DNA from: an uncultured Nitriliruptoraceae bacterium | Lineage (GTDB): Bacteria; Actinomycetota; Nitriliruptoria; Nitriliruptorales; Nitriliruptoraceae | DNA length: 51,070 nt | Assembly: GCA_913060655.1 (NCBI GenBank) | Contig: CAJXTG010000009.1 | Location: 1 to 51,070, forward strand | Reading direction: 5' to 3' | Shown: positions 32,583-39,799 of the stretch, in pieces | Position numbering within the stretch: position 1 is the stretch's first letter | Layout of the letters: the number at the start of each line of letters is the position of its first letter | The notes under the pieces: generated by a model | What the model saw: the letters and a program-made list of their open reading frames with translations, nothing else | Told to the model about the DNA's origin: nothing | Databases searched by the model: none | Translations under genes and position numbers: made by a program

Positions 32583-33685
32583 TACTCCTCGTCGTCCTCC
32601 TCCCAGTCCATCTGCAGCACGCCACGGGCGACGGCGGCCTTGCAGAACTGGAGGAAGCCCGAGTAGCCGAAGTCCTTCTCGCTGAAGCCCTCCTGGCGCT
32701 TGCGGACCTGGTCCTTCAGGCCCGACAGCGGCGGGTCCCCACCGAGCTCGTCCATGAGCTCCGCGACGGTGCGGCGCAGCAGCGCGAACGCCTCGTCGAC
32801 GTCGGAGGACTTGGTCGCGAAGTCGACCTGCGGGTCGCCCTGCGCGCTGCCCTCGGTGAGCACCAGCACCTTGTGGGTCTCGAGGTGCCGGAGCATCTCG
32901 CGGAAGCCGCGGAAGCCGTAGTCCTGCTCGGCGAACGTCGGATCCTTACGCAGCAGCGCGCGCTTCAGGTTGCTCGACAGCACGACCCCGTCGGTGGACG
33001 AGCCCTGCAGGCCGGAGAGGGTGCGGGTCACCAGCCGCTCGAGCTTGCGCAGCTCCGACTCGGACGACGGCCCCGGTCCGGTCGCGACCTCACCCGCGGC
33101 GCCGCCGTCGGCCTTCCCCCCGCGTCGGGACCCGGCGGTCGACTTCGCCCGCCCCTTGCGGCCCCCCGACCCGCCGTCGCCGGAGCTGCGGCCGTCCAGC
33201 CGCGGGACCCCGTCGAGCCGGTCGTAGAACAGGAACTCGTCGCACGAGCTCGGCAGCATCGCCGACGTCGAGCCCTTCACCCCCACGCCGATGACCCGCT
33301 TGTTGAGCTCGCGCAGCTTGCCGACGAGCGGCGTGAAGTCGCTGTCGCCCGACACGATGACGAAGGTGGACACGAAGTCGCGGGTGAGCGCGAGCTCCAT
33401 GGCGTCGACCGCCATCTGGATGTCGGCCGCGTTCTTGCGCACGCTGTCGGACCGCTGCGGGATCTCGATCAGCTCGACGTTCGCGTCGACCATCCCCCGA
33501 CGGTCGTCGCGGAACAGGTTCCAGTCGGCGTAGGCGCGGCGGGCGATCAGCCGACCCCGCTCGGCGAGCGCGTCGGTGAGCGGCTTCGGGTCGAAGCGCA
33601 GCCCGACGCTGCGTGCACCGATCGCGACGTTCTCGTGGTCGATGTAGACCGCGAGCCGTTCCTCGTGCTGGTCAGGAGAGCTCAT
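32549..33685 (-). CDS. NYN-domain (LabA/DUF88) putative RNase with two LOTUS/OST-HTH domains
   Basis: A 378-residue protein. The N-terminal NYN domain (PIN-like nuclease fold) has acidic residues in YIDHEN (Asp16), ADIQMAVD (Asp88, Asp94) and SGDSDFTPL (Asp114, Asp116). A Gly/Ser/Arg-rich linker (about 160-205) leads to two OST-HTH/LOTUS RNA-binding modules, recognisable by AEQDYGFRGFREMLRHLE and SEKDFGYSGFLQFCKAA. Such proteins are predicted RNA-processing nucleases. ATG at 33685 overlaps the end of the phosphotransferase gene by 14 bp, so they are co-transcribed. Its 3' end is the duplicated islet boundary. All acidic positions expected for metal binding are present. Confidence 0.92.
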   Translation of the reverse strand: MSSPDQHEERLAVYIDHENVAIGARSVGLRFDPKPLTDALAERGRLIARRAYADWNLFRDDRRGMVDANVELIEIPQRSDSVRKNAADIQMAVDAMELALTRDFVSTFVIVSGDSDFTPLVGKLRELNKRVIGVGVKGSTSAMLPSSCDEFLFYDRLDGVPRLDGRSSGDGGSGGRKGRAKSTAGSRRGGKADGGAAGEVATGPGPSSESELRKLERLVTRTLSGLQGSSTDGVVLSSNLKRALLRKDPTFAEQDYGFRGFREMLRHLETHKVLVLTEGSAQGDPQVDFATKSSDVDEAFALLRRTVAELMDELGGDPPLSGLKDQVRKRQEGFSEKDFGYSGFLQFCKAAVARGVLQMDWEEDDEEYYLYVPEDAAA

Positions 33686-34793
33686 GCCCGAACTGTAGTG
33701 GGCCACTGCGGGACGCGACCGCAAGGGCCCGGTCGGCGAGCTGCGGGACGAGGTCGGCGAGCAGCTCGAGCTCCGCGTCGACGGCCGGATCGGCCGCCGC
33801 CCCGGCGGTGCCGTACGCGCCGGCGGCGGTCCGCATGCGCACGCCCTCCACGATGCACGCGATGCGGAACCAGGCGAACGCGACGTAGGGGCGCAGGCGC
33901 TCCGCCAGCTCGGCCGGGTCCCGTCCGCTCGCCGCCGCGTACCCCTCGACGAGCGTCTCAGGAGGTGCGAACCCCGGCAGGACCGTGGGGAGGTCGGGGT
34001 GGACCACCGACGCCGCCGTGGCCGGCGTCGCCGGCACCCCCCAGTAGGCGAGGAGCGTGCCGAGGTCGGCGAGCGGGTCACCGAGGGTGGCGAGCTCCCA
34101 GTCGAGGACCGCCCGCACGGCGGTGCCGTCCGGCGTGACGATCAGGTTGTCGAGCCGGTAGTCGCCGTGCACGAGGGCGACCTCCGTCTGCGCCGGCGCG
34201 ACGTCGGCGAGGGTCGCCGCGAGCCGCTCGAGCGTCGGGAGCGGCCGGTCCGACCCGCGGGCGAGCTGCCGCGACCAGCGGGCGACCTGACGGGACAGGT
34301 ACCCGTCACGTCGGGCGAGCTCGCCCAGGCCCACCGCGTCCACGTCGACCGCGTGCAGTGCGGCGAGCGTCGCGGTCACCGGCGCGGTCACCGCCGCACG
34401 GACCTCCGGGGCGAGCGTGGCCGCGACGCTCCGGTCGCGCACCACCGTCCCGTCGACGTGAGCGGTGACGAGCAGCGGCACGTCCGGCCCGTCGACGTCC
34501 GTCCCGTCGGTCATGGCGAGCACCTCCGGCACGGGCACGGCCGTCCCGGCGAGCGCGGCGACGATGCGCCCCTCGCGGACGACGTCGTGGGCGGAGGCGA
34601 GCACGCCGGTGAGCGGCGGACGCCGGACGACGACCCGGCGACCGTCCGCGTCGACGACGACGGCGGTGAGGTTGGACCGCCCGCCGACGACGGGGGTCAG
34701 CGTGACCGGCGGCCGCAGGGCACAGGTGCGCGCCAGCCACGCGCCGGTCGCGGCGACGTCGAGACCGGCGACGACGTCGGGACCGTCAGACAC
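33672..34793 (-). CDS. APH-family phosphotransferase (kinase-like)
   Basis: A 373-residue aminoglycoside-phosphotransferase-fold protein. An N-lobe with VVGGRSNLTAVVVDADGRRVVVRRPP precedes the catalytic loop VHGDYRLDNLIV and the metal-binding VLDWELATLGDPLADLG. This pattern is that of the subgroup resembling the APH domain of eukaryotic ACAD10/11, which phosphorylates hydroxyacyl-CoA or other small molecules rather than antibiotics. The substrate is unknown. GTG at 34793 overlaps the DsbA-like gene by 8 bp. Position between a DsbA-like and a NYN gene gives no firm functional hint. Resistance to aminoglycosides should not be assumed. Confidence 0.88.
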   Translation of the reverse strand: MSDGPDVVAGLDVAATGAWLARTCALRPPVTLTPVVGGRSNLTAVVVDADGRRVVVRRPPLTGVLASAHDVVREGRIVAALAGTAVPVPEVLAMTDGTDVDGPDVPLLVTAHVDGTVVRDRSVAATLAPEVRAAVTAPVTATLAALHAVDVDAVGLGELARRDGYLSRQVARWSRQLARGSDRPLPTLERLAATLADVAPAQTEVALVHGDYRLDNLIVTPDGTAVRAVLDWELATLGDPLADLGTLLAYWGVPATPATAASVVHPDLPTVLPGFAPPETLVEGYAAASGRDPAELAERLRPYVAFAWFRIACIVEGVRMRTAAGAYGTAGAAADPAVDAELELLADLVPQLADRALAVASRSGPLQFGHELS

Positions 34794-35340
34794 CGGCGAG
34801 CTCCTCGAGGGTCGCATCGTCGACGTCGGCGGGCAGCAGCGTGCCGTCGACCTCCAGCACCGGGACCCCGCCGACGCCGACGGCCCGCCGGGCGAGCATC
34901 TCACCCCGCAGCGCGTCCCGTGCGGCACGGTCGGCGAGCACGGCCCCGACCTCCGCAGGGTCGAGCCCGACGCTGCCGCCCACGGCTGTGAGCACGGCGT
35001 GGTCGCCGACGTCGGCACCGTCGGTCCAGTAGGCACGCAGGCAGCCGAGCCGCCAGGCCGCACCGAGCCCGCGCCGCTCCGCGAGCTCCCCCACCAGGTG
35101 GGCGTCGAGGGTCGGCGGCCGCGACGTCGGACGGTGCATGGGCAGCCCGAGCGCCGCCGCCCGCTCCTCCACCTCCGCGAGCTCGGCCAGCTGGTCGAGG
35201 GTGACCGGCAGGGCGACGGCGACCCCGAGGGCGTCGAGCCCCCGGAAGGCGACCGGATGGCCCGCATCGGCCAGGCGCTGCAGCCGCAGCACGGCCAGCG
35301 CGGCCCGGGGCGAGGTCACGTCGTGATGCAGGATGAGCAC
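34786..35340 (-). CDS. DsbA-like thioredoxin-fold protein lacking CXXC
   Basis: A 184-residue protein with a DsbA/FrnE/2-hydroxychromene-2-carboxylate-isomerase layout. A beta strand with the active-site turn LHHDVTSPRAALAV is followed by a helical insert and a C-terminal GVGGVPVLEVDGTLLP holding the cis-proline. At the redox position the sequence reads TSPRA, with no cysteines, so it cannot be a disulfide oxidoreductase. An isomerase or glutathione/thiol-binding role is more likely. GTG at 35340 gives the expected short N-terminus but has no good ribosome site. It overlaps the next gene by 8 bp and heads the three-gene run ending in the NYN-LOTUS gene. Confidence 0.75.
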   Translation of the reverse strand: MLILHHDVTSPRAALAVLRLQRLADAGHPVAFRGLDALGVAVALPVTLDQLAELAEVEERAAALGLPMHRPTSRPPTLDAHLVGELAERRGLGAAWRLGCLRAYWTDGADVGDHAVLTAVGGSVGLDPAEVGAVLADRAARDALRGEMLARRAVGVGGVPVLEVDGTLLPADVDDATLEELAGV

Positions 35341-35497
35341 GCCGGCAGCGTAGGCCAGGGGTCGACTGGGGCCGGTGGTCCCGCCAAGGGGGACCGTGGG
35401 ACCCGCATGGGACGCCGCCCCCGGCCCGTACGGTCCAGGGGTCGGTCGAGGACGTGCGGGACGCCGCGCCGAGCTCACCGACCGGGAGCCGAAGGCC

Positions 35498-36004
35498 ATG
35501 GCACGCGAACTCCGCTGCTTCCAGCCCCTCGAGGGGCCGGCGGCCGCGCTCGCCCGGGCGTTCTCCGAGGCTCCGGACCGGTGGATCCCGGGGGCCGAGG
35601 CGGACGACGCGGGGCGGCTGCTGGTCGCCGTGCACGCCGGCTCGCTCACCCGCACGGTGCGCGTCCGGTTCGGTGAACCGTGGCACGTCACCCGGACCGC
35701 CTGGCGCTCCCTCTCCTGGGAACCGCTCGGCGGCGGGGACGAGACGAGCGTCAACCGGCTCCTGCCCGCGCTCGACGGCGAGCTCGGCGTCCACGAGGAC
35801 ACGGCCGGACGGGCCACCCTCGTGCTCGACGCCCGCTATCTCCCGCCGGGCGGGCTGCTCGGGGCGGCCGTCGACGCCGTCGCCCTCAACCGGCTGGCCC
35901 GCCAGACCGGCCAGCGGTTCCTCGAGGACGTCGGGGTGGGGCTGACCCGGCTGGCGTCACAGCGGGACGCGCCACAGCACGCGCGTCCCGCCGCCCGGCG
36001 CTGA
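35498..36004 (+). CDS. hypothetical protein, 168 aa
   Basis: A soluble protein beginning MARELRCFQPLEGPAAALARAF with no signal peptide or membrane segment. Alternating polar/hydrophobic strands (RLLVAVHAGSLTRTVRVRFG, RATLVLDARYLPPGG) and a C-terminal helix suggest a small alpha+beta, possibly SRPBCC-like, fold, but I do not recognise the family. ATG at 35498 is preceded by GGGAGCCGAAGG. Codon third positions are strongly G/C as in neighbouring genes, supporting real coding. Its last 48 bp overlap the convergent histidine kinase gene, an unusually long tail overlap. Confidence 0.72.
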   Translation: MARELRCFQPLEGPAAALARAFSEAPDRWIPGAEADDAGRLLVAVHAGSLTRTVRVRFGEPWHVTRTAWRSLSWEPLGGGDETSVNRLLPALDGELGVHEDTAGRATLVLDARYLPPGGLLGAAVDAVALNRLARQTGQRFLEDVGVGLTRLASQRDAPQHARPAARR

Positions 36005-37072
36005 CCCGAGCTCGACGTCCCCGCCGAGCAGCGCCGCCCGCTCCCGCACGTTGCGCAGGCCCATCCCGTGCTGCCGAGGTGCCGCGGGCAGCCCGTCACC
36101 GTCGTCGACGACCTCCAGCTCGATCCAGCCGTCCACCAGCTCCACCCGGACGACCACCCCGGTCGCGCGGGCGTGCTTCGCGACGTTGGTGAGCGTCTCC
36201 CGCAGCACCGGGACGAGCTGGTCGACATGCTCCGCGCCGAGGGCGGTGTCCAACGGCCCGTCGAGCCGGATCCGGGCGGGGAAGCCGAGCAGGTCCGCCA
36301 GCTCCTCCGCGACCGCCAGCAGCCGTGCGCGGACCCCACGCTGCGCGGACGGCGTGTCCTGCAGGTCGAAGATGCGCGCGCGGATCTCCTTCACCGTCGC
36401 GTCGATGCTCTCGATGGCGCGCTCGACCCGCGCCCGGGCGTCGTCGGGGTCGACGCCGTCCCGCACGGCCGCCTGCAGCCCCAGGCCCGTGGCGTAGAGG
36501 TTCTGGATGACGGTGTCGTGCAGGTCGCGGGCGATGCGGTCGCGTTCGCGGGAGACGGACAGCTCCTGCCCCTGCCGGGCCATCTCGACGTTCGCGATGG
36601 CGCTGCCGGCGACCGCGGCGAGCGCGACGACCCCGGCCTCGTCCTCGGCGGAGAACGCCGTGCCGGTGCGCTTGTCCGTCAGGTAGAGGTTCCCGAACAC
36701 CGCACCCCGCACGCGGATCGGCGCCCCGATGAAGGAGTGCATCGGCGGGTGGCCCGGCGGGAGCCCGACCGACGCCGGATGCCCGCCGAGGTCGGCGACG
36801 CGCAGCGGTCGCGGGTCGCGGAGCAGCTCGCCGAGCAGCCCGCGCCCCGACGGCAGCGCCCCCATGCGCCGGACGGTCTCCGCATCGATGCCGTGGTGGA
36901 CGAACGTCGAGAGCCGGCCCGGATCCTCCCGGTCGACGACCCCCAGCGCCCCGTACCGCGCGTCGACGAGCCCGCAGGCGGCGACGACGACCCGTTCGAG
37001 GACGGCGTCGAGATCGAGGTCCTCCGCCACGGCGAGGATCGCCTCCAGCAGCCGCCCCACCCGGGGGTCCAT
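35957..37072 (-). CDS. GAF-domain sensor histidine kinase, DevS-like
   Basis: A 371-residue cytoplasmic kinase. One GAF domain occupies about residues 10-165 (GALGVVDRED, SFIGAPIRVRGAVFGNLYLTDK). The HisKA_3 acceptor helix is ARDLHDTVIQNLYATGLGLQ with His185. The ATPase domain has RETLTNVAKHA, VVDDGDGL and GMGLRNVRERAALLGG. The acceptor region and the GAF insert closely resemble mycobacterial DevS/DosT, which sense gases through a haem in the first GAF; here only one GAF is present and haem binding is uncertain. ATG at 37072 faces the divergent regulator 96 bp away. No transmembrane part. Confidence 0.93.
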   Translation of the reverse strand: MDPRVGRLLEAILAVAEDLDLDAVLERVVVAACGLVDARYGALGVVDREDPGRLSTFVHHGIDAETVRRMGALPSGRGLLGELLRDPRPLRVADLGGHPASVGLPPGHPPMHSFIGAPIRVRGAVFGNLYLTDKRTGTAFSAEDEAGVVALAAVAGSAIANVEMARQGQELSVSRERDRIARDLHDTVIQNLYATGLGLQAAVRDGVDPDDARARVERAIESIDATVKEIRARIFDLQDTPSAQRGVRARLLAVAEELADLLGFPARIRLDGPLDTALGAEHVDQLVPVLRETLTNVAKHARATGVVVRVELVDGWIELEVVDDGDGLPAAPRQHGMGLRNVRERAALLGGDVELGSAPGGGTRVLWRVPL

Positions 37073-37168
37073 GCCGTCCACACGACCTCCGGCGCCGCCT
37101 CGCCACGGATGCCCCCACCGCGGCGCGCGCAGCGTAGCCTTACGACCACATCGGAACCGGAGGGCATC

Positions 37169-37822
37169 GTGGCGATCCGCGTCTACCTGGTCGACGACCA
37201 CGAGGTCGTCCGCCGCGGGCTGCGCGAACTCCTCGACCTGGAGGACGACCTCGAGGTCGTCGGGGAGGCGGGCACCGCCGGCATGGCGCTGGCGGGGATC
37301 GCCAAGACCGAACCGGACGTCGCCGTGCTCGACGTGCGGCTGCCCGACGGCAACGGCGTCGAGGTGTGCCGCGATGCGCGGACCCGTCAGCCCGGGCTGG
37401 CCTGCCTGATGCTCACCTCCTTCGGTGACGACGAGGCCCTGTTCGACGCGATCATGGCGGGTGCGGCCGGCTACCTCCTCAAGGACATCCGCGGCGCCGA
37501 CCTCATCGACGCGATCCGCCGTGTCGCCGCCGGGGACTCCCTGCTCGACCCGACGCTCACCGGCAAGGTGCTGCAGCGGCTGCGCGACGGCGACCAGGAG
37601 GACCCGCGGCTCGCGAGCCTGTCCGACCAGGAGCGGCGCATCCTCGCCCTGATCGCCGACGGGCTGACCAACCGTGAGATCGGCGCGGAGCTGCACCTCG
37701 CGGAGAAGACGGTCAAGAACTACGTGTCGAACCTGCTCGCCAAGCTCGACATGCAGCGACGCACCGAGGCGGCCGTGTTCTACACGCAGGTCGCACGCGG
37801 CGACGACCACGCCAGCACCTGA
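37169..37822 (+). CDS. NarL/DevR-type response regulator
   Basis: A 217-residue regulator: receiver with VYLVDDHEVVRRG, phosphoacceptor Asp55 in AVLDVRLPDGNG, MLTSFGDDEALFDAIMAGAAG and Lys105 in YLLKDIRG. This is followed by a LuxR helix-turn-helix (about 150-205: LSDQERRILALIADGLTNREIG, EKTVKNYVSNLLAKL). It is the obvious partner of the divergent GAF kinase and closely DevR-like. GTG at 37169 has GGAGGG five bases upstream. No DNA target is visible. The gene ends about 50 bases before the TPP riboswitch. Confidence 0.93.
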   Translation: MAIRVYLVDDHEVVRRGLRELLDLEDDLEVVGEAGTAGMALAGIAKTEPDVAVLDVRLPDGNGVEVCRDARTRQPGLACLMLTSFGDDEALFDAIMAGAAGYLLKDIRGADLIDAIRRVAAGDSLLDPTLTGKVLQRLRDGDQEDPRLASLSDQERRILALIADGLTNREIGAELHLAEKTVKNYVSNLLAKLDMQRRTEAAVFYTQVARGDDHAST

Positions 37823-37867
37823 CCCTCGTGCGGACCGGGCGGCGCTCGGTACGCTCGACCACGTAGG

Positions 37868-37967
37868 ACCCCACCCGGGGAGCTCGGGACAGCCGGGCTG
37901 AGAGGGCGACCGGACGCGTCGCCGACCCGCGGAACCTGAGCTGGGTAATGCCAGCGGAGGGAGGTGC
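37868..37967 (+). promoter_or_regulatory. TPP riboswitch (THI element)
   Basis: The conserved thiamine-pyrophosphate aptamer blocks occur in order: GGGGAGC near 37877, GGGCTGAGAGGG at 37895-37906, ACCC at 37925, GAACCTGA at 37932-37939, and CTGGGTAATGCCAGCG at 37941-37956, then GGAGGGAGG. CACC (37872-37875) can pair with GGTG (37963-37966) to close stem P1. The ribosome site AGGGAGG lies in that 3' strand, 9 bases before the ATG, so bound TPP probably blocks translation initiation. It controls the TPK-thiBPQ operon. Confidence 0.95.
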
Positions 37968-37973
37968 GTACCG

Positions 37974-38678
37974 ATGCTGCCGTCGTTCCCCGATGTCGTC
38001 GTGCTCGCCGGCGGCGCACCGATGCCCGCCGACGGTGACGCGGCGATCGCCGCCGCGCTCGACGGGGCCGCGCTGACCGTCGCCGCCGACGGCGGCATCG
38101 CCCATGCGCACCGGCTCGACCGTGACGTCCACGTGCTCGTCGGCGACCTCGACTCGGTGACGGACGCCGCCCTCGCCCGTGCCCGGACGGCCGGGACGCG
38201 CGTCATCCGCCACCCCGCCGACAAGGACGCGACCGACCTCGAGCTGGCCCTCGCCCTCGTCGCCGACGCCGCCGGCACCACCGTCGACGGCGACGACGCT
38301 CGGCGCGTGCCCGCGGAGCCCGACGTGTGGGTCGTCGGCGGCGCCGGCGGCCGGACCGACCATCTCGTCGGCCACCTGCTGCTGCTCACCGCCCCCCGCT
38401 TCGCCGGCCTCCGCCTGCATTGCCGGTGGGGTGCGGCGACGCTCGACGTGGTCCGCGGCGGGGCGACGGTGCACGGCCGGGCCGGCGACACCGTCTCCCT
38501 GTTCGCCCTCCACGGCCCCGCCGACGGGGTGACCACCACCGGCCTGCGCTTCCCGCTCACCGGTGCCCGGCTCGCGGCCGGCACGACCCTCGGCCTGAGC
38601 AACCGGATGCTGGCCGACACGGCCACCGTCGCGGTCGCCGACGGCGTCGTCGCCGTCGTCCGCCCCGGTGACCCCTGA
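37974..38678 (+). CDS. thiamine pyrophosphokinase (thiamine diphosphokinase)
   Basis: A 234-residue enzyme transferring pyrophosphate from ATP to thiamine, giving TPP. Motifs: VVVLAGG at the N-terminus, TVAADGGIAHAH, VGDLDSVT, HPADKDATDLELAL and GGAGGRTDHLVGHLL, then a C-terminal beta-barrel half (GDTVSLFALHG, GLSNRM) that binds thiamine. ATG is directly under the TPP riboswitch. Placement with the thiamine importer makes this a salvage operon: uptake of thiamine, then activation. The lower conservation of the C-terminal part is normal. The length fits the bacterial family (about 210-240). Confidence 0.94.
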   Translation: MLPSFPDVVVLAGGAPMPADGDAAIAAALDGAALTVAADGGIAHAHRLDRDVHVLVGDLDSVTDAALARARTAGTRVIRHPADKDATDLELALALVADAAGTTVDGDDARRVPAEPDVWVVGGAGGRTDHLVGHLLLLTAPRFAGLRLHCRWGAATLDVVRGGATVHGRAGDTVSLFALHGPADGVTTTGLRFPLTGARLAAGTTLGLSNRMLADTATVAVADGVVAVVRPGDP

Positions 38679-38743
38679 GCCCCCCACCCCCGACGCGACC
38701 ACGACCCGACGCACCCGACCCCCGACGACCAGGAGCCCCACCG

Positions 38744-39799
38744 ATGCGCCACCGCTCCCGCCTGCTGACCATGACGCTCACCGCCGGCCTGCTGCTCGCG
38801 GCCTGCACGGACCCCGGCACCGACACCGGTGCGGACGCGGCCGGCCCCGTGCGGCTGCTCACCCACGACTCGTTCGACGTCTCCACGGAGGTGCTCGAGA
38901 CGTTCACCGCCGACACCGGCATCGACGTCGAGGTCATCCCGCTCGGCGACGCCGGCAGCGCCCTCAACCGGGTCATCCTCACCAAGGACGACCCGGAGGG
39001 GGACGTGCTGTTCGGCGTCGACTCGACGTTCCTCACCCGCGCGCTCGCCGAGGACCTGTTCCTCCCCCACCGGGCGGCCGGACTCGACGCCGTCGACCCG
39101 GCGCTCCTCCCCGACGACGAGCGGGTCACCCCCATCGACTTCGGCGACGTGTGCGTGAACTACGACCGCGGCTGGTTCGCCGAGGCGGGACTGCCGGTCC
39201 CCGCCGACCTCGCCGCGCTCGCCGACGACCGGTACGCCGGCCTGCTGGCGGTGCAGAACCCCGCGACCTCCTCCCCCGGCCTGGCGTTCCTCCTCGGGAC
39301 GATCGCGCGGCTCGGCGAGGACGCGGCGTTCACGTTCTGGGAGCGGCTGCGCGCCAACGACGTGCTGGTGACCGACGGCTGGTCCGACGCCTACTACGGG
39401 GCGTTCACCCACGCCAGCGACGGGGACCGCCCCCTCGTCGTCTCCTACGCCTCCAGCCCGCCCGCCGAGGTGCTGTTCGCCGCGGAGCCGACCGACACGG
39501 CCCCGACGGGGGTGATCGTCGACACCTGCTACCGGCAGGTCGAGTACGCCGGGGTGCTCGCCTCGACGCCCCGGCCCGACGCCGCCCGCGCGCTGCTCGA
39601 CCACCTGCTCTCCCCCGCCTTCCAGGCGGACGTGCCCCTCACCATGTTCGTCTTCCCCGCCCGGACCGACGTGCCCCTCCCCGACGTGTTCACCGCCCAT
39701 GCGGTGCTGCCCGACGAGCCGCTGACGCTCGACCCGGCGCGCATCGACGCGGGACGCGAGGGCTGGATCGAGCGCTTCACCGACACGGTCCTGCGGTGA
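38744..39799 (+). CDS. thiB: thiamine ABC transporter substrate-binding lipoprotein
   Basis: A 351-residue binding protein. Signal peptide with lipobox LLLAACTD (Cys at about 22), then VRLLTHDSFDVSTEVLETFT, the typical TbpA/ThiB N-terminus. Further family features are DVLFGVDSTFLTRAL, PIDFGDVCVNYDR, NPATSSPGLAFLL, and VSYASSPPAEV. It captures thiamine or its phosphates outside the membrane. AGGAG lies 9 bases before the ATG. It is 65 bp downstream of the pyrophosphokinase and shares GTGA with thiP, so the whole set is under the TPP riboswitch. Confidence 0.93.
   Translation: MRHRSRLLTMTLTAGLLLAACTDPGTDTGADAAGPVRLLTHDSFDVSTEVLETFTADTGIDVEVIPLGDAGSALNRVILTKDDPEGDVLFGVDSTFLTRALAEDLFLPHRAAGLDAVDPALLPDDERVTPIDFGDVCVNYDRGWFAEAGLPVPADLAALADDRYAGLLAVQNPATSSPGLAFLLGTIARLGEDAAFTFWERLRANDVLVTDGWSDAYYGAFTHASDGDRPLVVSYASSPPAEVLFAAEPTDTAPTGVIVDTCYRQVEYAGVLASTPRPDAARALLDHLLSPAFQADVPLTMFVFPARTDVPLPDVFTAHAVLPDEPLTLDPARIDAGREGWIERFTDTVLR

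Noticed and set aside
33672-34793. Aminoglycoside resistance gene
   Set aside because: The APH fold is shared with many metabolic kinases; the sequence resembles the ACAD10/11-type subgroup and has no resistance context.
37073-39700. Upstream extension of the GAF kinase frame on the minus strand
   Set aside because: The open frame runs antisense through the response regulator, TPP riboswitch and thiamine genes; the GAF domain starts at the ATG at 37072.
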